Of a DNA stretch of 64,000 nt, positions 1 through 10,904 are shown in pieces. The notes under the pieces are model-generated. The model searched no databases and had not been told where the DNA came from. It saw only the letters and a program-made list of their open reading frames with translations. The translations under genes and the position numbers were made by a program. This DNA comes from Linnemannia elongata (Eukaryota > Mortierellomycota > Mortierellomycetes > Mortierellales > Mortierellaceae): positions 1,984,001 through 2,048,000 of the forward strand of contig JAXBDG010000007.1 of NCBI GenBank assembly GCA_036320915.1, in the 5' to 3' direction. The stretch's first letter is position 1; every line of letters begins with the position of its first letter.

Positions 1-2234
1 TGCTGGAAAACTGCCAGGTGAGCATTATCTTCTCTTTGGTTTTGCCTGGAAAAGAAAAGAAAAGGAAAAAAAAATCATTGTGCTAATGCGCCCTGTTCAT
101 GTTCGCCCCTCCCTTCGCTTCGAGTTCCGTCCAAAGTCTCCCAGCTCAAGTTCGATTTGGTGAAACAAGAGGATTCATCCAACTTTGCGACCCCACCCGA
201 GACTCTCAAAGGCCCAACCTTCCATACTAAACTCGCCCAAGGCAACCCCCACCAACGCGATGCTTCCTATGCAACCTTTGTGATTGCAGAGAATGATGAA
301 TCAGAGGGAGGGTCTGTCGGCGCAGGCTGGGACAATGATGAGATTGAGCGGTCGACCGTCCCCTCCCTCTCGACCGTCGAGCAGTCGTCGTCGACAAAGA
401 TCTTCTTTGAGAGCTACTACCATCGTCTGTTGACCAATCCCTCGGGACGTTCGCGTCGTCGGCTTCAATTGGAGCGCCAACTTGAGACTTTGGGTATCTC
501 TGAGGACGACAAGGCCGAGATGCGACAGGAGTGGATGGCCAACGAGACCGAGTACATGCGCCTGCTGCGTGAGAAAATTTCGGTCAATTCGTTCTTAATC
601 TTGAAGACGATTGGCCATGGTGCCTTTGGAGTGGTCAAACTGGTCCAGGAGAAGGACACAGGCCTGTACTTTGCCATGAAGGTCATGCGCAAGGCTGATA
701 TGCTCAAGAAGGGTCAAGAGGGACACGTCCGAGCCGAGCGCGACTTGATGACGGCTGCATCCGAGTCGGCGGTGTGGATTGTCAAGCTGATTTATTCCTT
801 CCAGGATGCGGACCACCTTTACCTGGTCATGGAGTACATGTCTGGAGGAGATTTGCTTAACCTGTTGATTGAGAAAGACATCTTTGAGGAGGACTTTGCC
901 AAGTTTTACGTTGCCGAGATGGTCCTCTGCATCGAGGAGGCGCACAAGCTAGGCTACATTCACCGTGACATCAAGGTAAGGCTCTTTGTTTGTACGACAG
1001 TCGATGCTCTTGCGTCACCATGTAATGCGCTCGGTGCTAATATATCATCCTCCCTTACACTCATAGCCCGACAACTTTTTGTTCAACAAGGAGGGTCATA
1101 TTAAGCTGTCGGACTTTGGTCTCGCCACCGACTTCCACTGGGCTCATGACACGGCTTACTATGAATCGCAGAGACGAGCACTGTTGCGCAAGACCGGTAT
1201 TGATATCGAAAACACCGACACGCTCAAGCCTCGCAAGAAGCCCGGCAACAACAAGGCAGCCCTGGCATGGAACCTGGACGACGAGGACTTTTCGCAATCA
1301 ATAGGCCGACCTCCAGCCAACCAGAGCATCCTCACCTGGCGTGACCGTAACAGAAAGAAGATGGCCTTCTCGGTTGTCGGTACCAACAACTACATGGCAC
1401 CTGAAGTTCTTCGCGGCACTGGATATGATCGCGGATGTGACTGGTGGAGTCTCGGAGTAAGTTGTTTACCCCCCCCCCCCCTTTTTTTTTTTTTGCCAAC
1501 CAAGTGCAGATGCATAAAAAAAGGCACTCGACTAATTCCTCTTTTTACTTCCTTAGGTCATTATGTTTGAGATGCTGTACGGATATCCTCCTTTTATCTC
1601 CAAATCTCGCCATACGACACGTCTCAAGATTATCAATTGGCGACAGACCCTCCGCTTCCCCGCCAAGCCCAAAGTCTCGCGCGAGGTCCAGGATCTGATC
1701 GAGAAACTCATCTGTGAAAAGGAGTTCCGTCTCGGCCGTTCGCCACCCGTCGCCCACAACTCGACCAAGCGGTGGTCGACCGTCTCGCCTCACCTGATGC
1801 AACAACAACAACAACTCTTGAACCAGAGCATGAACAGCCAAGGGCTGGGCGACGCATCCGAGATCAAGAGCCACCCTTGGTTCCGAGGCATCGACTGGGC
1901 CAGTCTTCGTTCGCAACGGCCACCGTTCCAGCCTGCATTGAAGGACCCCGCAGACACGAGATACTTTGACGAGATGGTTGATGATAACCCGATGGCTGCT
2001 CCCGAGGGTGAGGAGCGAGTCATCCGGGACCCATTGTTGGGCAACAAGAACGAGGGCAGGAGATTGTTGGACATGAGAAAGAAGTTGGCGTTTGCTGGAT
2101 ACACTTTCCGAGGATTCCATGCACCTGGTGGCAAGAAGAAGGAGTCGGATCCCTTGCAGGCGTTCAAGATGGATCCTAAGGCATGGGGCATGGGTGTCAC
2201 GGACTCTGTCCGGTTGAGAAGTATGAGTCTCTAG
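1..2234 (+). CDS. NDR/LATS-family AGC protein kinase (5' end outside window)
   Basis: Serine/threonine kinase of the NDR/LATS group, which works with MOB coactivators in polarity and mitotic-exit signalling. Exons read as 1-17 (tail of an upstream exon), 145-975, 1067-1456 and 1557-2234, all with GT-AG borders and matching phase. The protein shows an N-terminal basic/helical MOB-binding-like stretch (about 405-560), the loop GHGAFGVV, the catalytic lysine in YFAMKVM, HRDIKPDN split by an intron right after the lysine, DFGLATDF, the long NDR insert before the activation loop, the loop AFSVVGTNNYMAPEV with the expected autophosphorylation serine, and a C-terminal hydrophobic motif FAGYTFRGF. 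An open frame could be started at a TTG at 157, but the reading continues upstream to a clean acceptor at 144, so the true start is outside the window. The activation loop has NN where Cbk1/Orb6 kinases have PD, so it may be a separate fungal NDR subgroup. Confidence 0.9.
1469..1494. repeat. C13-T13 homopolymer pair inside kinase intron
   Basis: A run of about 13 C followed directly by about 13 T lies in the intron 1457-1556. It can lengthen the polypyrimidine character of the intron and is likely length-variable. Confidence 0.8.
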
Positions 2235-2815
2235 TTGGTCTGTCTGTCTTCCTACCTGGTGGACATCTTGTACATAGGATATTATGAGTAAAGTTTTTTA
2301 TGTTCTTTTCTTGCTGCCGTTGTTTCGTCTTTTTTTGCCACCGTTCCCACTAGGGTTAACTTTTGAGCCGCGTAGAATGAATAAGACGACTCTTTGTCGT
2401 TTTTACCTCTCCATTTATCGACCATTAACAACAAACAACGAGGTCCTTGTTAACATCGGCAGCCTTCTCGATCCTGTCTCACCTGTCGTTACTTTTACCA
2501 ATCACTCACCTATCTACTCTCGAGGACCAACCATGTCAAAGAGGACAAACCGCAGGTCAGCTTCGACAGGTTCACGAGGCATGCCCATACACGTCGTCAC
2601 TTTGACATCATCTATCGAGTATAGCGAACAACTTGAAGAGAATGCTCTGAAAGACCCACTGAGGCGCGTTTCCTAGAGAGGCGTTTATGAAGGCTCTGAA
2701 GGATCCCGCTTGGCCACGCTTGAAGGGTCTAGGGTTCACAGGGATGATGGGCAGGGACATTTTTTTTTTTTTTTTTTTTTTTTTTACTTCTCTCCACTCT
2801 TCCACCTCCGCTCTA
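2235..2815. other. Intergenic region ahead of F-box gene
   Basis: Holds the 3' flank of the kinase gene and the promoter of the F-box gene. The short open frame at 2284-2676 has no recognisable domain or codon bias. A 25-nt T run (2761-2785) ends about 30 bp before the F-box start codon. No other feature seen. Confidence 0.5.
2761..2785. repeat. T25 homopolymer tract in promoter
   Basis: Twenty-five consecutive T, about 30 bp upstream of the ATG at 2816. Poly(dA:dT) tracts are known in fungi to exclude nucleosomes; that role here is inference. Confidence 0.85.
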
Positions 2816-3703
2816 ATGACAAGCATAATTGACCTCCCTTTAGAAGTTCTAGGATCCGTTGGCGACTATCTGGATAATTATACCATTCTAAATGCTGCAC
2901 TCATCTGTCAACTCTTCCATCAACACTTTTCTCATCTATTATGGAGACGACTCACGCTAGACCCAGAAAAAATGATGCTCAATGTTGACCACCTCAAAAA
3001 TCATGCCGAATGGGTGCAAATCCTCGGATATGGACCTCCTCCCCTCCTCCGCTTTGGCCATCTCCAACGGCGCCTCTTCCCTAGTCTGAAATCACTGCAT
3101 TTGACAGGTTGCTGCAAATTTACAAGTCGTATGGCTTTGGATGCCTTGTTGCAATGCCATCAGCTAGAGGATTTCAGAGTGCCTCGTATTTCCGTAACCG
3201 ATCTCAAGTTGACACCGCAGCCCTGGGTCTGCCATGGTCTGAAGAGACTTTCGGTTTTCTTTGCCAGCGACCCAGTCGATCCCAGCGCTGACTCGCTGGT
3301 CTTTGAGCAGCTGTCAAGACTGCAGTGGCTAGAGTCGCTCGATGTCAGTCAGCAACACGAATGGTTCGAGTCCATCGGTGTCAGTCAGCATCACGACTCT
3401 GACGTGATATGGTCGCCCACTATCGAGTCGACTGTTCTGCAGACTGTGAAATTGAGACTGGATTCGGGACTTGAACAGCTTGCTACACTGACGCGACTTA
3501 GGAGCTATATTTTCTACAACACTGGACAGAATATGGAAGGAGACGACGTGGAGTGGATGTTGACTCGTTGGCTATACCTTGAGAGTATGAATGGTGAGTT
3601 TTCGAATGATCCGACTACGCAAACCAAGTTCCTTGCTTTGCTTAAGAGCGTGGCGTTCTTACTAGGCGGCGTCGCTTCGTTTGTTGAATATACAAATAAA
3701 TAG
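2816..3703 (+). CDS. Small F-box/LRR-like protein
   Basis: A 295-residue, single-exon protein. Residues about 4-45 (IIDLPLEVLGSVGDYL and following) match the F-box pattern, which docks substrates to SCF ubiquitin ligases through Skp1. Further on are leucine-rich segments such as FPSLKSLHLTGCCKF and RLQWLESLDVS, with the spacing of irregular LRR-type repeats. The open frame runs upstream to 2687, but the ATG at 2816 lies just before the F-box and after a T25 tract, so I chose it. F-box genes of this kind form large families in Mortierella-type fungi. It is not closely similar to the two bigger F-box genes in this window. The substrate is unknown. Confidence 0.7.
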   Translation: MTSIIDLPLEVLGSVGDYLDNYTILNAALICQLFHQHFSHLLWRRLTLDPEKMMLNVDHLKNHAEWVQILGYGPPPLLRFGHLQRRLFPSLKSLHLTGCCKFTSRMALDALLQCHQLEDFRVPRISVTDLKLTPQPWVCHGLKRLSVFFASDPVDPSADSLVFEQLSRLQWLESLDVSQQHEWFESIGVSQHHDSDVIWSPTIESTVLQTVKLRLDSGLEQLATLTRLRSYIFYNTGQNMEGDDVEWMLTRWLYLESMNGEFSNDPTTQTKFLALLKSVAFLLGGVASFVEYTNK

Positions 3704-4267
3704 TACTAGCTGCCCACCCTTCCTTCCATTTCCCCTTTTTTCAAGCTTGCCTTTTTCTTTGACCATCCTTGCTATTCTTCCTCTCTTCTTTCTCCCTTGT
3801 TTTTAACGCAGCAAAATTCAAAGTGGCAACACATTTGTAACTCCACATATCTGACCCGGAGTTTTCCTTCAATTTTAAGGCCCGTGTTACCGCACCTCCT
3901 TTACCCTGTCGATAAATACGAATAGTAAAACCAAACGTCAAGATCTTGTAAGCGCAAGAGTTTTGAAGAATAAAGATTTTGGATGAAGATTGTTATCAGA
4001 GATGAATAATAAATGCTGTGTTGAGTGCGGGGTGGTGGGTGGGAGGGAGAGGACGTGTGTCTCCATGCTGGGGGTTGATGTGTAATGCTCTGATATCTAT
4101 AGTTCTTCGATCCTGACCTTGGTGTCTCTATGGCTGGTTGACAATTCTACTGCTGGGGAATTCCACCTACACAAACACCGAGAAAAAAGACACGCAAGAA
4201 ATGAGTAAGTAATTTTATCACTTGGACACATTCAAAACCAAATCAAACCAATGTAGCAGGTCTGTCC
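3704..4267. other. Intergenic region between convergent genes
   Basis: 3' flanks of the F-box gene (plus) and the tafazzin gene (minus). AATAAA-like polyadenylation signals occur around 3693 and 3970-4010. I see no gene here. Confidence 0.5.
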
Positions 4268-6072
4268 TTACCATCCCCATCCGACGGGCTTGACCCACCA
4301 CCACATGCCCTTGGTAACCCTATCCTGCTCAATACGCGCCTGCTGTTCCTTATGTAACCGCAACGCAACCAACTTGAGCTCCTCTAGCGCATCAAACACC
4401 CTCTCAGTCATCCTGACACGCGCCTCAACTTCGTCAATCCTGCCCTCCTTGTACTCCTGCATCAGCGACCCAAACTCGATCGGCTCTCCAAAGACAATCG
4501 TCAGGGGCATACCCAGTTTAGGAAAGATTGGCGAATCGTTATTGGGGTACAGTCGCAGGATATCCTCCATGCCCAGATGATAAATAGGAACCACGATTGG
4601 CATCTCGACCTCGTTCATTGGCTTGCCTCCCTCGGCGATGGTGGGTCCGCCGTATTCCATTAATATACGTCCAACGCCCCATTTGAGTCGAATCAGATGG
4701 TCCGTTTGGTTAATCTTGCCCTCGGGGAAGATGTGGACCCAGCGTCCAGTCCTGAGCAGATTGATCGATTTGTCAATGGCCGGTTGGTAAATCCCGTTTC
4801 CTCGAATAATAGGCACAATTTGTCCAAAACGGAAAAAGTGTCCCACAGGTCTATTATGAAAAAGAATAAAGTGTTAGTGTCTTGCAATTTTTGCATCCAA
4901 AATCTTAATATCAAAGTGCGCCTCCACAACAGGAACTTACGCGTTGGGATAGCAGAGTTCCTGGGCGCCCAGAGCATAACGGATAGTCCTGGTAGGTGTG
5001 TTGTAGGCCTTCCAAGGCAAGGCGCCCCAGAGCAATGGATCGTCAGCACTAGCGTTCCGATTGAAAGCAAAAACAACCAACAAAAAAAAGGTTGTCCTGT
5101 TAGTCCTTTGTCAGCTATTCATGGTTCACGCGCCACTAACCAATTTCCTGATCCCCACGTTGACCGTCTGCGATCCAATGCTGAAACTCACGTTGAGGTA
5201 TGGTTTGTTACTAAACGCCGAAAGAGGAAAGAAAAATTATTTTTGGGTAAGCCAGTGAGCAATCGTTTTCCCTTTCCGTGCCACGGACCCATTCCTTACA
5301 TATCGTGGTAATCACATCCTTTGTTTGTATGCCCCTTGTCTCTCTTACCAGTAAGAAGGGGCCTTGTACGGTCGGTGTCATAGAGGATCTTGAGGAATGG
5401 ATTCATGTTATAGACTCCTGTATAGGCGCCGAACGTCATAAAGATCTTGCTCACAGCCGCAACTCCGCTCATTACCGCTTTACTATTGAACAATAGAAAA
5501 AAAGGTAAGGTGTCGATCATGGAAGAATAAACAGGGTGGTAAGTATTCCATGATCAATCGCTCCTTTCCCGCTCCCCTGATAATCCTGTTGATACCTTGT
5601 AGCCAAAACGTAGGGGGAAGGCGGTGACATACCTTCCAAAGCTCCAGAGTCCCTTCTCAGACGGGTTATAGATCTCATAAAAGTCATGGATATGGTCCAC
5701 GTCCGATCGAGGGTATTGCAGCAAGATGCTGCTTGGGTCAGCCTTGAATCGGCTGAAGTGCTTTAGATCCGGGTTGTGATCGGCGTCGGGGACGAAGGGA
5801 ATATGTGGGAGTGGACTTGGCTCCAGTCGGGGCGAATGCTCGTGGGTGGCGGCATCCCTTCCTCCTTCTGCTGCTGTTTTTTTTCCTGCGCTGTCTGGGA
5901 CGTGGGCAGAGAATTGAGTTGGGAAAGGTGTGGAGAGCGCCTTTGCTGGTGCTGGTGCTGGCCTGACAGATACTGAGTCTGTGTCGTCCTGGAGATTGTC
6001 GGTGGTGTTGACAGTGGTTGTTGTCGTCGATGGGGACGAGGCGGGGGATCGTGAGGTCCAGAATCCGCCCAT
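4268..6072 (-). CDS. TAZ1: Tafazzin-type phospholipid-lysophospholipid transacylase
   Basis: Remodels cardiolipin acyl chains at mitochondrial membranes. Exons on the minus strand: 6072-5633, 5482-5349, 5210-5192, 5048-4941 and 4850-4268, totalling 1,284 nt (427 residues). The PlsC acyltransferase core is clear. It starts in exon 2 (GVYNMNPFLKILYDTDRTRP), continues through the catalytic block NHTSTADDP, then ALGAQELCYPNAPVG, VPIIRGNGIYQ and HIFPEGKINQ. The NHTS part is coded by a 19-nt micro-exon, and the aspartate lies in the next exon. Without the micro-exon the frame breaks and the HX4D motif is lost. Residues 1-100 are low-complexity, rich in Ser, Thr and Pro, and absent from yeast Taz1. 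Pirin follows upstream on the same strand. Confidence 0.93.
5192..5210 (-). other. 19-nt micro-exon of the tafazzin gene
   Basis: On the minus strand it is preceded by an acceptor ending in TTTAG and followed by the donor GTGAGT. With flanking phases 1 and 2 it codes VTNHTS plus part of the next threonine, supplying the catalytic histidine of the HX4D acyltransferase motif. Confidence 0.85.
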
Positions 6073-6499
6073 GGTTTAGAAAGTTGTCCTAATGACGAGT
6101 CCGAGCAAAAGTAGGCGATGAATGCAGGTGTGAGATCACTTGTTAGGTTGATGGCGCTGGGGTTGTTGCCTGAGAAGAGTCGTGTTGGTGATTTTCGGAA
6201 GGGGGAGGTGCTGTAAAAGAAGAGTCGAGAAAGAAGAAGGACACAAAAACGTCATGGTCCTGCAGGAAGTGTTTTTCTTTATGTGATCACTTCTTTTTTG
6301 CTTGTTCGGAAGCAACGACTGAACAGTCACATTCGATCACTCTGATCATTCATCAGAAATGGAAAAAATTGGTGGCGGAACGGTTAGTGTGCAGATTGCA
6401 GCGTATTACAACAGGTGCAGGAGCATTGGAGAAAAGATGATAAGAATTATGTAATGGAGCTCGAATTCGAATATAACTACAGCAAAACAAAGAAGAAAA
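6073..6499. other. Tafazzin promoter region
   Basis: Spacer between the start of the tafazzin gene and the stop codon of pirin, both on the minus strand. No coding potential or structured element was recognised. Confidence 0.5.
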
Positions 6500-7381
6500 C
6501 TATGCAATGGTGGAGTGCCAGCCCTTGGCGCGCTCGAATCCATGCTGGCCTCGCTGGAAGTCAACCATGGCCTCAACAATCTCCTCCTGCGTGTTCATCA
6601 CAAACAACCCGCGCTGGACAAGAGGCTCCTTCAGAGGCTGACCCGCGATCACCACAAAGTGCGCCTCTTCATCCTTAGTCGAAATCTTGATTGTCTCTGT
6701 TCCATCCTCCGAAAGAACCAAAGTCTGATGGGACTTACCCTCAACACCCTCCTCACCCACAAAGATCGTGCCCTTCAGTCCATAGATAAACCCGTTGTAA
6801 CTCGACGGGATCGCCTGCTCGACAGTCTTGTGGGGCGCCATCTTGAAATCCAGATACATCGTCGGTGTACGCGTGTAGACCTTGCTCGTCACACCGTGGG
6901 ATTCGCCAGCAATGACCTTGATGACCACACCCTCCTGTGGGTTCGCTCGGGGGACTTGACCATCCAAAAGCTCCTGGTACTGGGGTTCACACATTTTGTG
7001 CTCTTTAGGCAAGTTGATCCAAAGCTGGAGTCCATGGGCGGGGGCTTGAGTCTTGACTGGCATCTCAGTGTGGACAATACCGCGACCAGCTGTCATCCAT
7101 TGCAGGTCGCCAGGTCCGATGGTACCTTTGTGACCGGCAAAATCCTCGTGCTGGAACTGGCCTTCGAGCATGTAGGTCACGGTCTCGAAGCCACGGTGGG
7201 GGTGATCTGGGAATCCGCCGTCCTTGTCGACATTGAATTCGTCAAGGAGGAGGAAGGGGTCGTGATTGCGGAGCTCGGTGTCACCGATAGAGCGATAAAC
7301 AAGTGCGCCAACGCCGTCCATCTTGGGTCTGGAGAGGACAGCCTTGATAATTGATCTGCTGCCTTTGACGAGGGTCGACAT
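6500..7381 (-). CDS. Pirin-family protein
   Basis: Single-exon protein of 293 residues, the usual pirin length. Pirins are double cupin-fold, iron-binding nuclear proteins; some act as redox-dependent transcription cofactors or quercetinases. The N-terminal cupin carries HPHRGFETVTYMLEG and, about 40 residues later, GIVHTEMP, giving the three-His/one-Glu metal site. The second cupin includes FIYGLKGTIFVGEEG. The start at 7381 gives a typical pirin N-terminus (LVKGSRSIIKAVLSRPKMDG); the longer open frame upstream to 7621 is phenylalanine-rich and looks like leader sequence. A 279-residue antisense frame on the plus strand is a shadow. Confidence 0.95.
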   Translation of the reverse strand: MSTLVKGSRSIIKAVLSRPKMDGVGALVYRSIGDTELRNHDPFLLLDEFNVDKDGGFPDHPHRGFETVTYMLEGQFQHEDFAGHKGTIGPGDLQWMTAGRGIVHTEMPVKTQAPAHGLQLWINLPKEHKMCEPQYQELLDGQVPRANPQEGVVIKVIAGESHGVTSKVYTRTPTMYLDFKMAPHKTVEQAIPSSYNGFIYGLKGTIFVGEEGVEGKSHQTLVLSEDGTETIKISTKDEEAHFVVIAGQPLKEPLVQRGLFVMNTQEEIVEAMVDFQRGQHGFERAKGWHSTIA

Positions 7382-7751
7382 TCTAATCAATGTTATGTTC
7401 TGTGAGGGACAAGGGTGGGAAAAGAAAAGATGCAGGTAGATTGTGAAGTGTAATGTGTAAAGAGTAAAGCGGAAAAGAAAAGAGAGAAAAGAAGAAACAA
7501 ACAAAATAACACAAAAGGGGGGGAGGTGGGAATAAATGTCCGAGTTGTTAGCCCTCTCTCGCTTTGAAATCGTAAAAGCGAAGAAAGGGGGGGCTTTGTT
7601 ACTCACCCGTCCTTCCCCCAAGCCTCCTCTCTATTCAACGACAACGGAAACACACAAACGCGCATGAATGAGAGCACAGGGAGCACGCAGAGATAACAAA
7701 TAGTTTTTTATTCACACGTTCAGATTAGACGGGCGCATTAGAATGGGGGTT
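7382..7751. other. Pirin promoter and leader
   Basis: Purine-rich on the plus strand (pyrimidine-rich in the pirin direction), as in other gene leaders of this window. No gene seen. Confidence 0.5.
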
Positions 7752-10320
7752 TCATGACTGCATGTCCACCCTACAATTGGGCAGTATCACCTCCACTCGC
7801 TTCTTCAACGCGTGTCGCGCAACACGGCCCATTGGAACGAACCACATCCGAATCTCACCCAGAGCCAACGACGACGAAGATGATCCCTTCAGTCAATCCA
7901 GCATAATTGTTGCTGGTGCGTCTGAAAAGTTGGTGAAACTCAAATTCAAAAACTTGGGTCTTCGGTAGTCCAGAGCCTTCAGAACAGCCTCCCAGTCTTT
8001 GGAGTCGAGATGCATGTACCTCAAGCTGAGGGATGTCAGGAGCGGACTCCGAGAGACAATTTTTATGAGTTCCTGGGCTTTGGGACTGCCGAGGACGCGC
8101 TCAGTACCGCGAGAGGTGTAGGTTTTGGGATCAGAAAGTTCTTGGCCTATTCCGTAGAGATAAGGGGCGGAGCTGTCCGACATCTCGAGTTCCAAGGAGA
8201 GGAGACAAGGGAAGACTGCACCCACGAAATGGGCCCATCTGTCAGTCAGGATCTCGGAGGGCTTGAAAGCGACTGAGCATGCGACTCCCGAGTTGGTCAA
8301 TGTACCAGGTGAGCGATCCAATTGTTTATCGGACGAACCAGCTCTCTTGGAAGTCCGATTGGCGCCAGCGGGATCGTTGATGGTGAGGATGACAGACTGT
8401 AGGATGTCGATATTTGTGAGTCGGCTGATCGAAGGAGATATGACAATGTTGAAACTTCCGAGCTTGCTACCATGTTGCTGAATACAGTCCCGCAAAATGA
8501 CAATCTCCTCGTCTGTGGTCGTATCGTTAAGGGCCAATGTATGGATCAAAGACCCGAACCGATGCAGAACGCTCATCTCAGAACTTCGCGAGGAGTTGGC
8601 AGCGAACTTGATTCGAGGAGGAGGAGGGGCACCAACCTGGGAGTCGTCAGAGTAGGCTCTATCGAAGGTCGCCTTGAAATGAGGGCTGCTGAGATGGAAA
8701 AATCCTAACGTATCCTGGCCTTGAAAGACTCCCTTCACTAAGTCCACGGTATCGCCAGAAATAGCATCAGAACATCAGAGCCCGAGAACCTCTAGTTTAG
8801 AACACCTGTGAAGGATATTCTTCAGCTTTTGTGAGTGGGCCTTTGGCTCAAAGTTGGCTTCCAGATGAATCTCGGAGAGGTGGATTCTATCCAATGCCAC
8901 AAAGGTGCTCGACCTTGTAAAGAACCAGTCGACTTGACGGAAGGAGGCACCCTGCAAGGTGCCGGAGGTAAGGATCTCGGCCAGTGCGTCCCCTCGCTTG
9001 CCGCGATTGAGAATGTCGGAGGTCGGTCCACCGTGATTGGCAAGGTTAAACTTTAACCTACGGAAGCGTTTCTTGCCAAAGATGGAGTCCTTCAGCTTCT
9101 TGACAACCCTGCAAGTCAACTCCTGGTCCAACAAAAGATCCCGCTTCGTCATCAGGGTCGTGCTTGAGAACACTCTAAGTAATCCTGTCAAAGTCGCTCC
9201 TATGGATGATCCCGAGAATGTGCTTAACTTCAGGAGGCCGTCGTCGTAATCGAAACCTCCGGCAATGGCTCTCTTGACCTTCATCAAGGCGTTAGTGTCG
9301 TAGATGGCTTGGTGGTGGGTGTAGCAGAGCCATGTCGTCTGTCTCGTTGATGTTACTTCCTTTACCAAGTACCCAAGGCCCCCACTGTCGTCTGGGTAGA
9401 TGGTTTCGGACTCCTTGACATCTTTGAAAAATAATCGTACGTCTCTGAGTTCCTCTGTCGCCATTGGCCTCAATCCTCCTACCGCAGCTCGTCGCTTGAA
9501 GGCCTCACGGCTACTTGTGGGACCCGGTCGGAAGTACTTGATGGCCTCATCGATCCCGGCTGCAATGTCTCCACAGTTCGTCCTGAGGTATTCTGTGCCA
9601 TTTCGACCCTCGGGTGAGACCCTGACGGGCTCAATGTCCTTAGGCGAGGGGATCACCTGGTCACGGAGAGGGAGACTGACGAAGTGAACGGTATATGTGG
9701 TCCTAACCGTCCTGTCGAGACGTTCCGTGTTTGCAGCTTTGAGATGGCAAGCGATGCGACGGGGGTGATAGAGATTCCAGTTGTGAGTTGTTGGGTGCAA
9801 CGGGCTGCCATGGGCTCGACCGCTCAGAAGTGTTGGATAAAGATGAAAATTCCTGGGGACCTCGTCTAACTAACTCTTTCATTTGGTACATAGAAGTATC
9901 GATTTCCCACAGCTGAGGCGCTCTTGGCGTATGTACAGTAACGGCAGTTGAAGCAGTGGAGACTAAGAGTGTTGAAGCGTAGTCTGGAGGTTGAAGCCGT
10001 ACATACTGTCTTCCGCATGCATGGTTGTGCCAGAGACAGTGACGCTGAGAATTACCCCAGGGTAATGCTTGACCCTTACAGGATTGTACCTATTTTTTGA
10101 AGACAGAGAGATACTAAAACTCACTTGTAAAACACATTGACCAGAAGGTCTTTTGAGGATTTTTTTACCGCTGTCCATGGTTGTCTCTCATGAAAATGAC
10201 CATGATATTGTCACGGCGAACGTTTTGTAGTCTAGGGAAGAATGTCTCCCAAAAGAAAAACTTTTCGCCTGTGGAGGCATCGAGGTGGCGAGCCGTAGGT
10301 TGGGTGCAACTGGAACGCAT
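7752..10320 (-). pseudogene. Decayed leucine-rich-repeat-like gene
   Basis: The minus strand carries a recognisable but broken gene. A plausible start at 10320 (RSSCTQPTARHLDASTGEKF) is spliced by an intron (donor GTAAAA near 10168, acceptor near 10091) to a YNPVRVKHYPGVILSV segment. A second intron from a GTATGT donor then leads to QLWEIDTSMYQMKELV. Near 9842 the reading must shift frame to continue as YPTLLSGRAHGSP and NWNLYHPRRIACHL. That frame stays open for about 1 kb, meets an in-frame TGA at 8775, resumes as CSDAISGDTVDLVKG, meets another TGA at 7893, and is open again to 7752. The later part is rich in leucine spacing (LLTSLSLRYMHL, PKFLNLSFTNF). Function is unknown. One of the stops could be a true end or an assembly error, but three disruptions together favour a pseudogene. 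Confidence 0.6.
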
Positions 10321-10904
10321 GGTGGTCGCTCGTCTCGACCATTGTAGGGTATTAGGCGTTATCCGAGCAGGCAGTGTTTCTTTGGAGAGAGGAGAGGAGG
10401 AAGAGGCAATTGGGCGTGGCAGTATGAAGAGTCGAAAAAAGAGTGATATAAGCAACGATGTTGCACTAAAATACATCGATGGAGCGTTGACTCTTGACTG
10501 CACGTGCAGCAATGGTCGTGACGACATCAATGCTTGATCTTTAGGACGGTGAACTAAGACTAGTAGGAGAGCTGAGTGCCTAGAGTCGAACGCGACCGTG
10601 TATGAGGAGGTTATAGGCACGGGTTCGATTGGGCTAGGGTCAACTACAGTCAGCAGAGGAAACAATTATTGCTTTTGAGCTTTTTCCGTTGAGATATCGG
10701 GGTGTGCGGTCTGTGTCCCTGGGTCTTCTTCGATTGACCCAATTGCTCAATTGATCGTGACTTGATTTTTGCCACCGTTTTGTGTGTTTATCTCCTTGTT
10801 GTTTTTCGTGGACCCTGCCCTCTTTTTCACTTTTATTTTTCTCTTTTGCTCACCATCTCCCTCTCAACTCCTCAACCACACACCTCAGAAAAAAAACAAC
10901 GACA
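10321..10904. other. Divergent promoter region ahead of uracil-DNA glycosylase
   Basis: Lies between the decayed gene (minus) and the glycosylase gene (plus). The last 120 bp are pyrimidine-rich, typical of leaders in this window. No gene recognised. Confidence 0.5.

Noticed and set aside
6515..7354. 279-codon plus-strand open frame
   Set aside because: Antisense shadow of the pirin gene; no domain.
10555..10640. tRNA-like GGTTCGA box
   Set aside because: No matching acceptor stem or A-box at tRNA spacing.
10165..10665. 166-codon minus-strand open frame
   Set aside because: Only its last 50 codons belong to the decayed gene's first exon; the upstream part lacks any coding signal.
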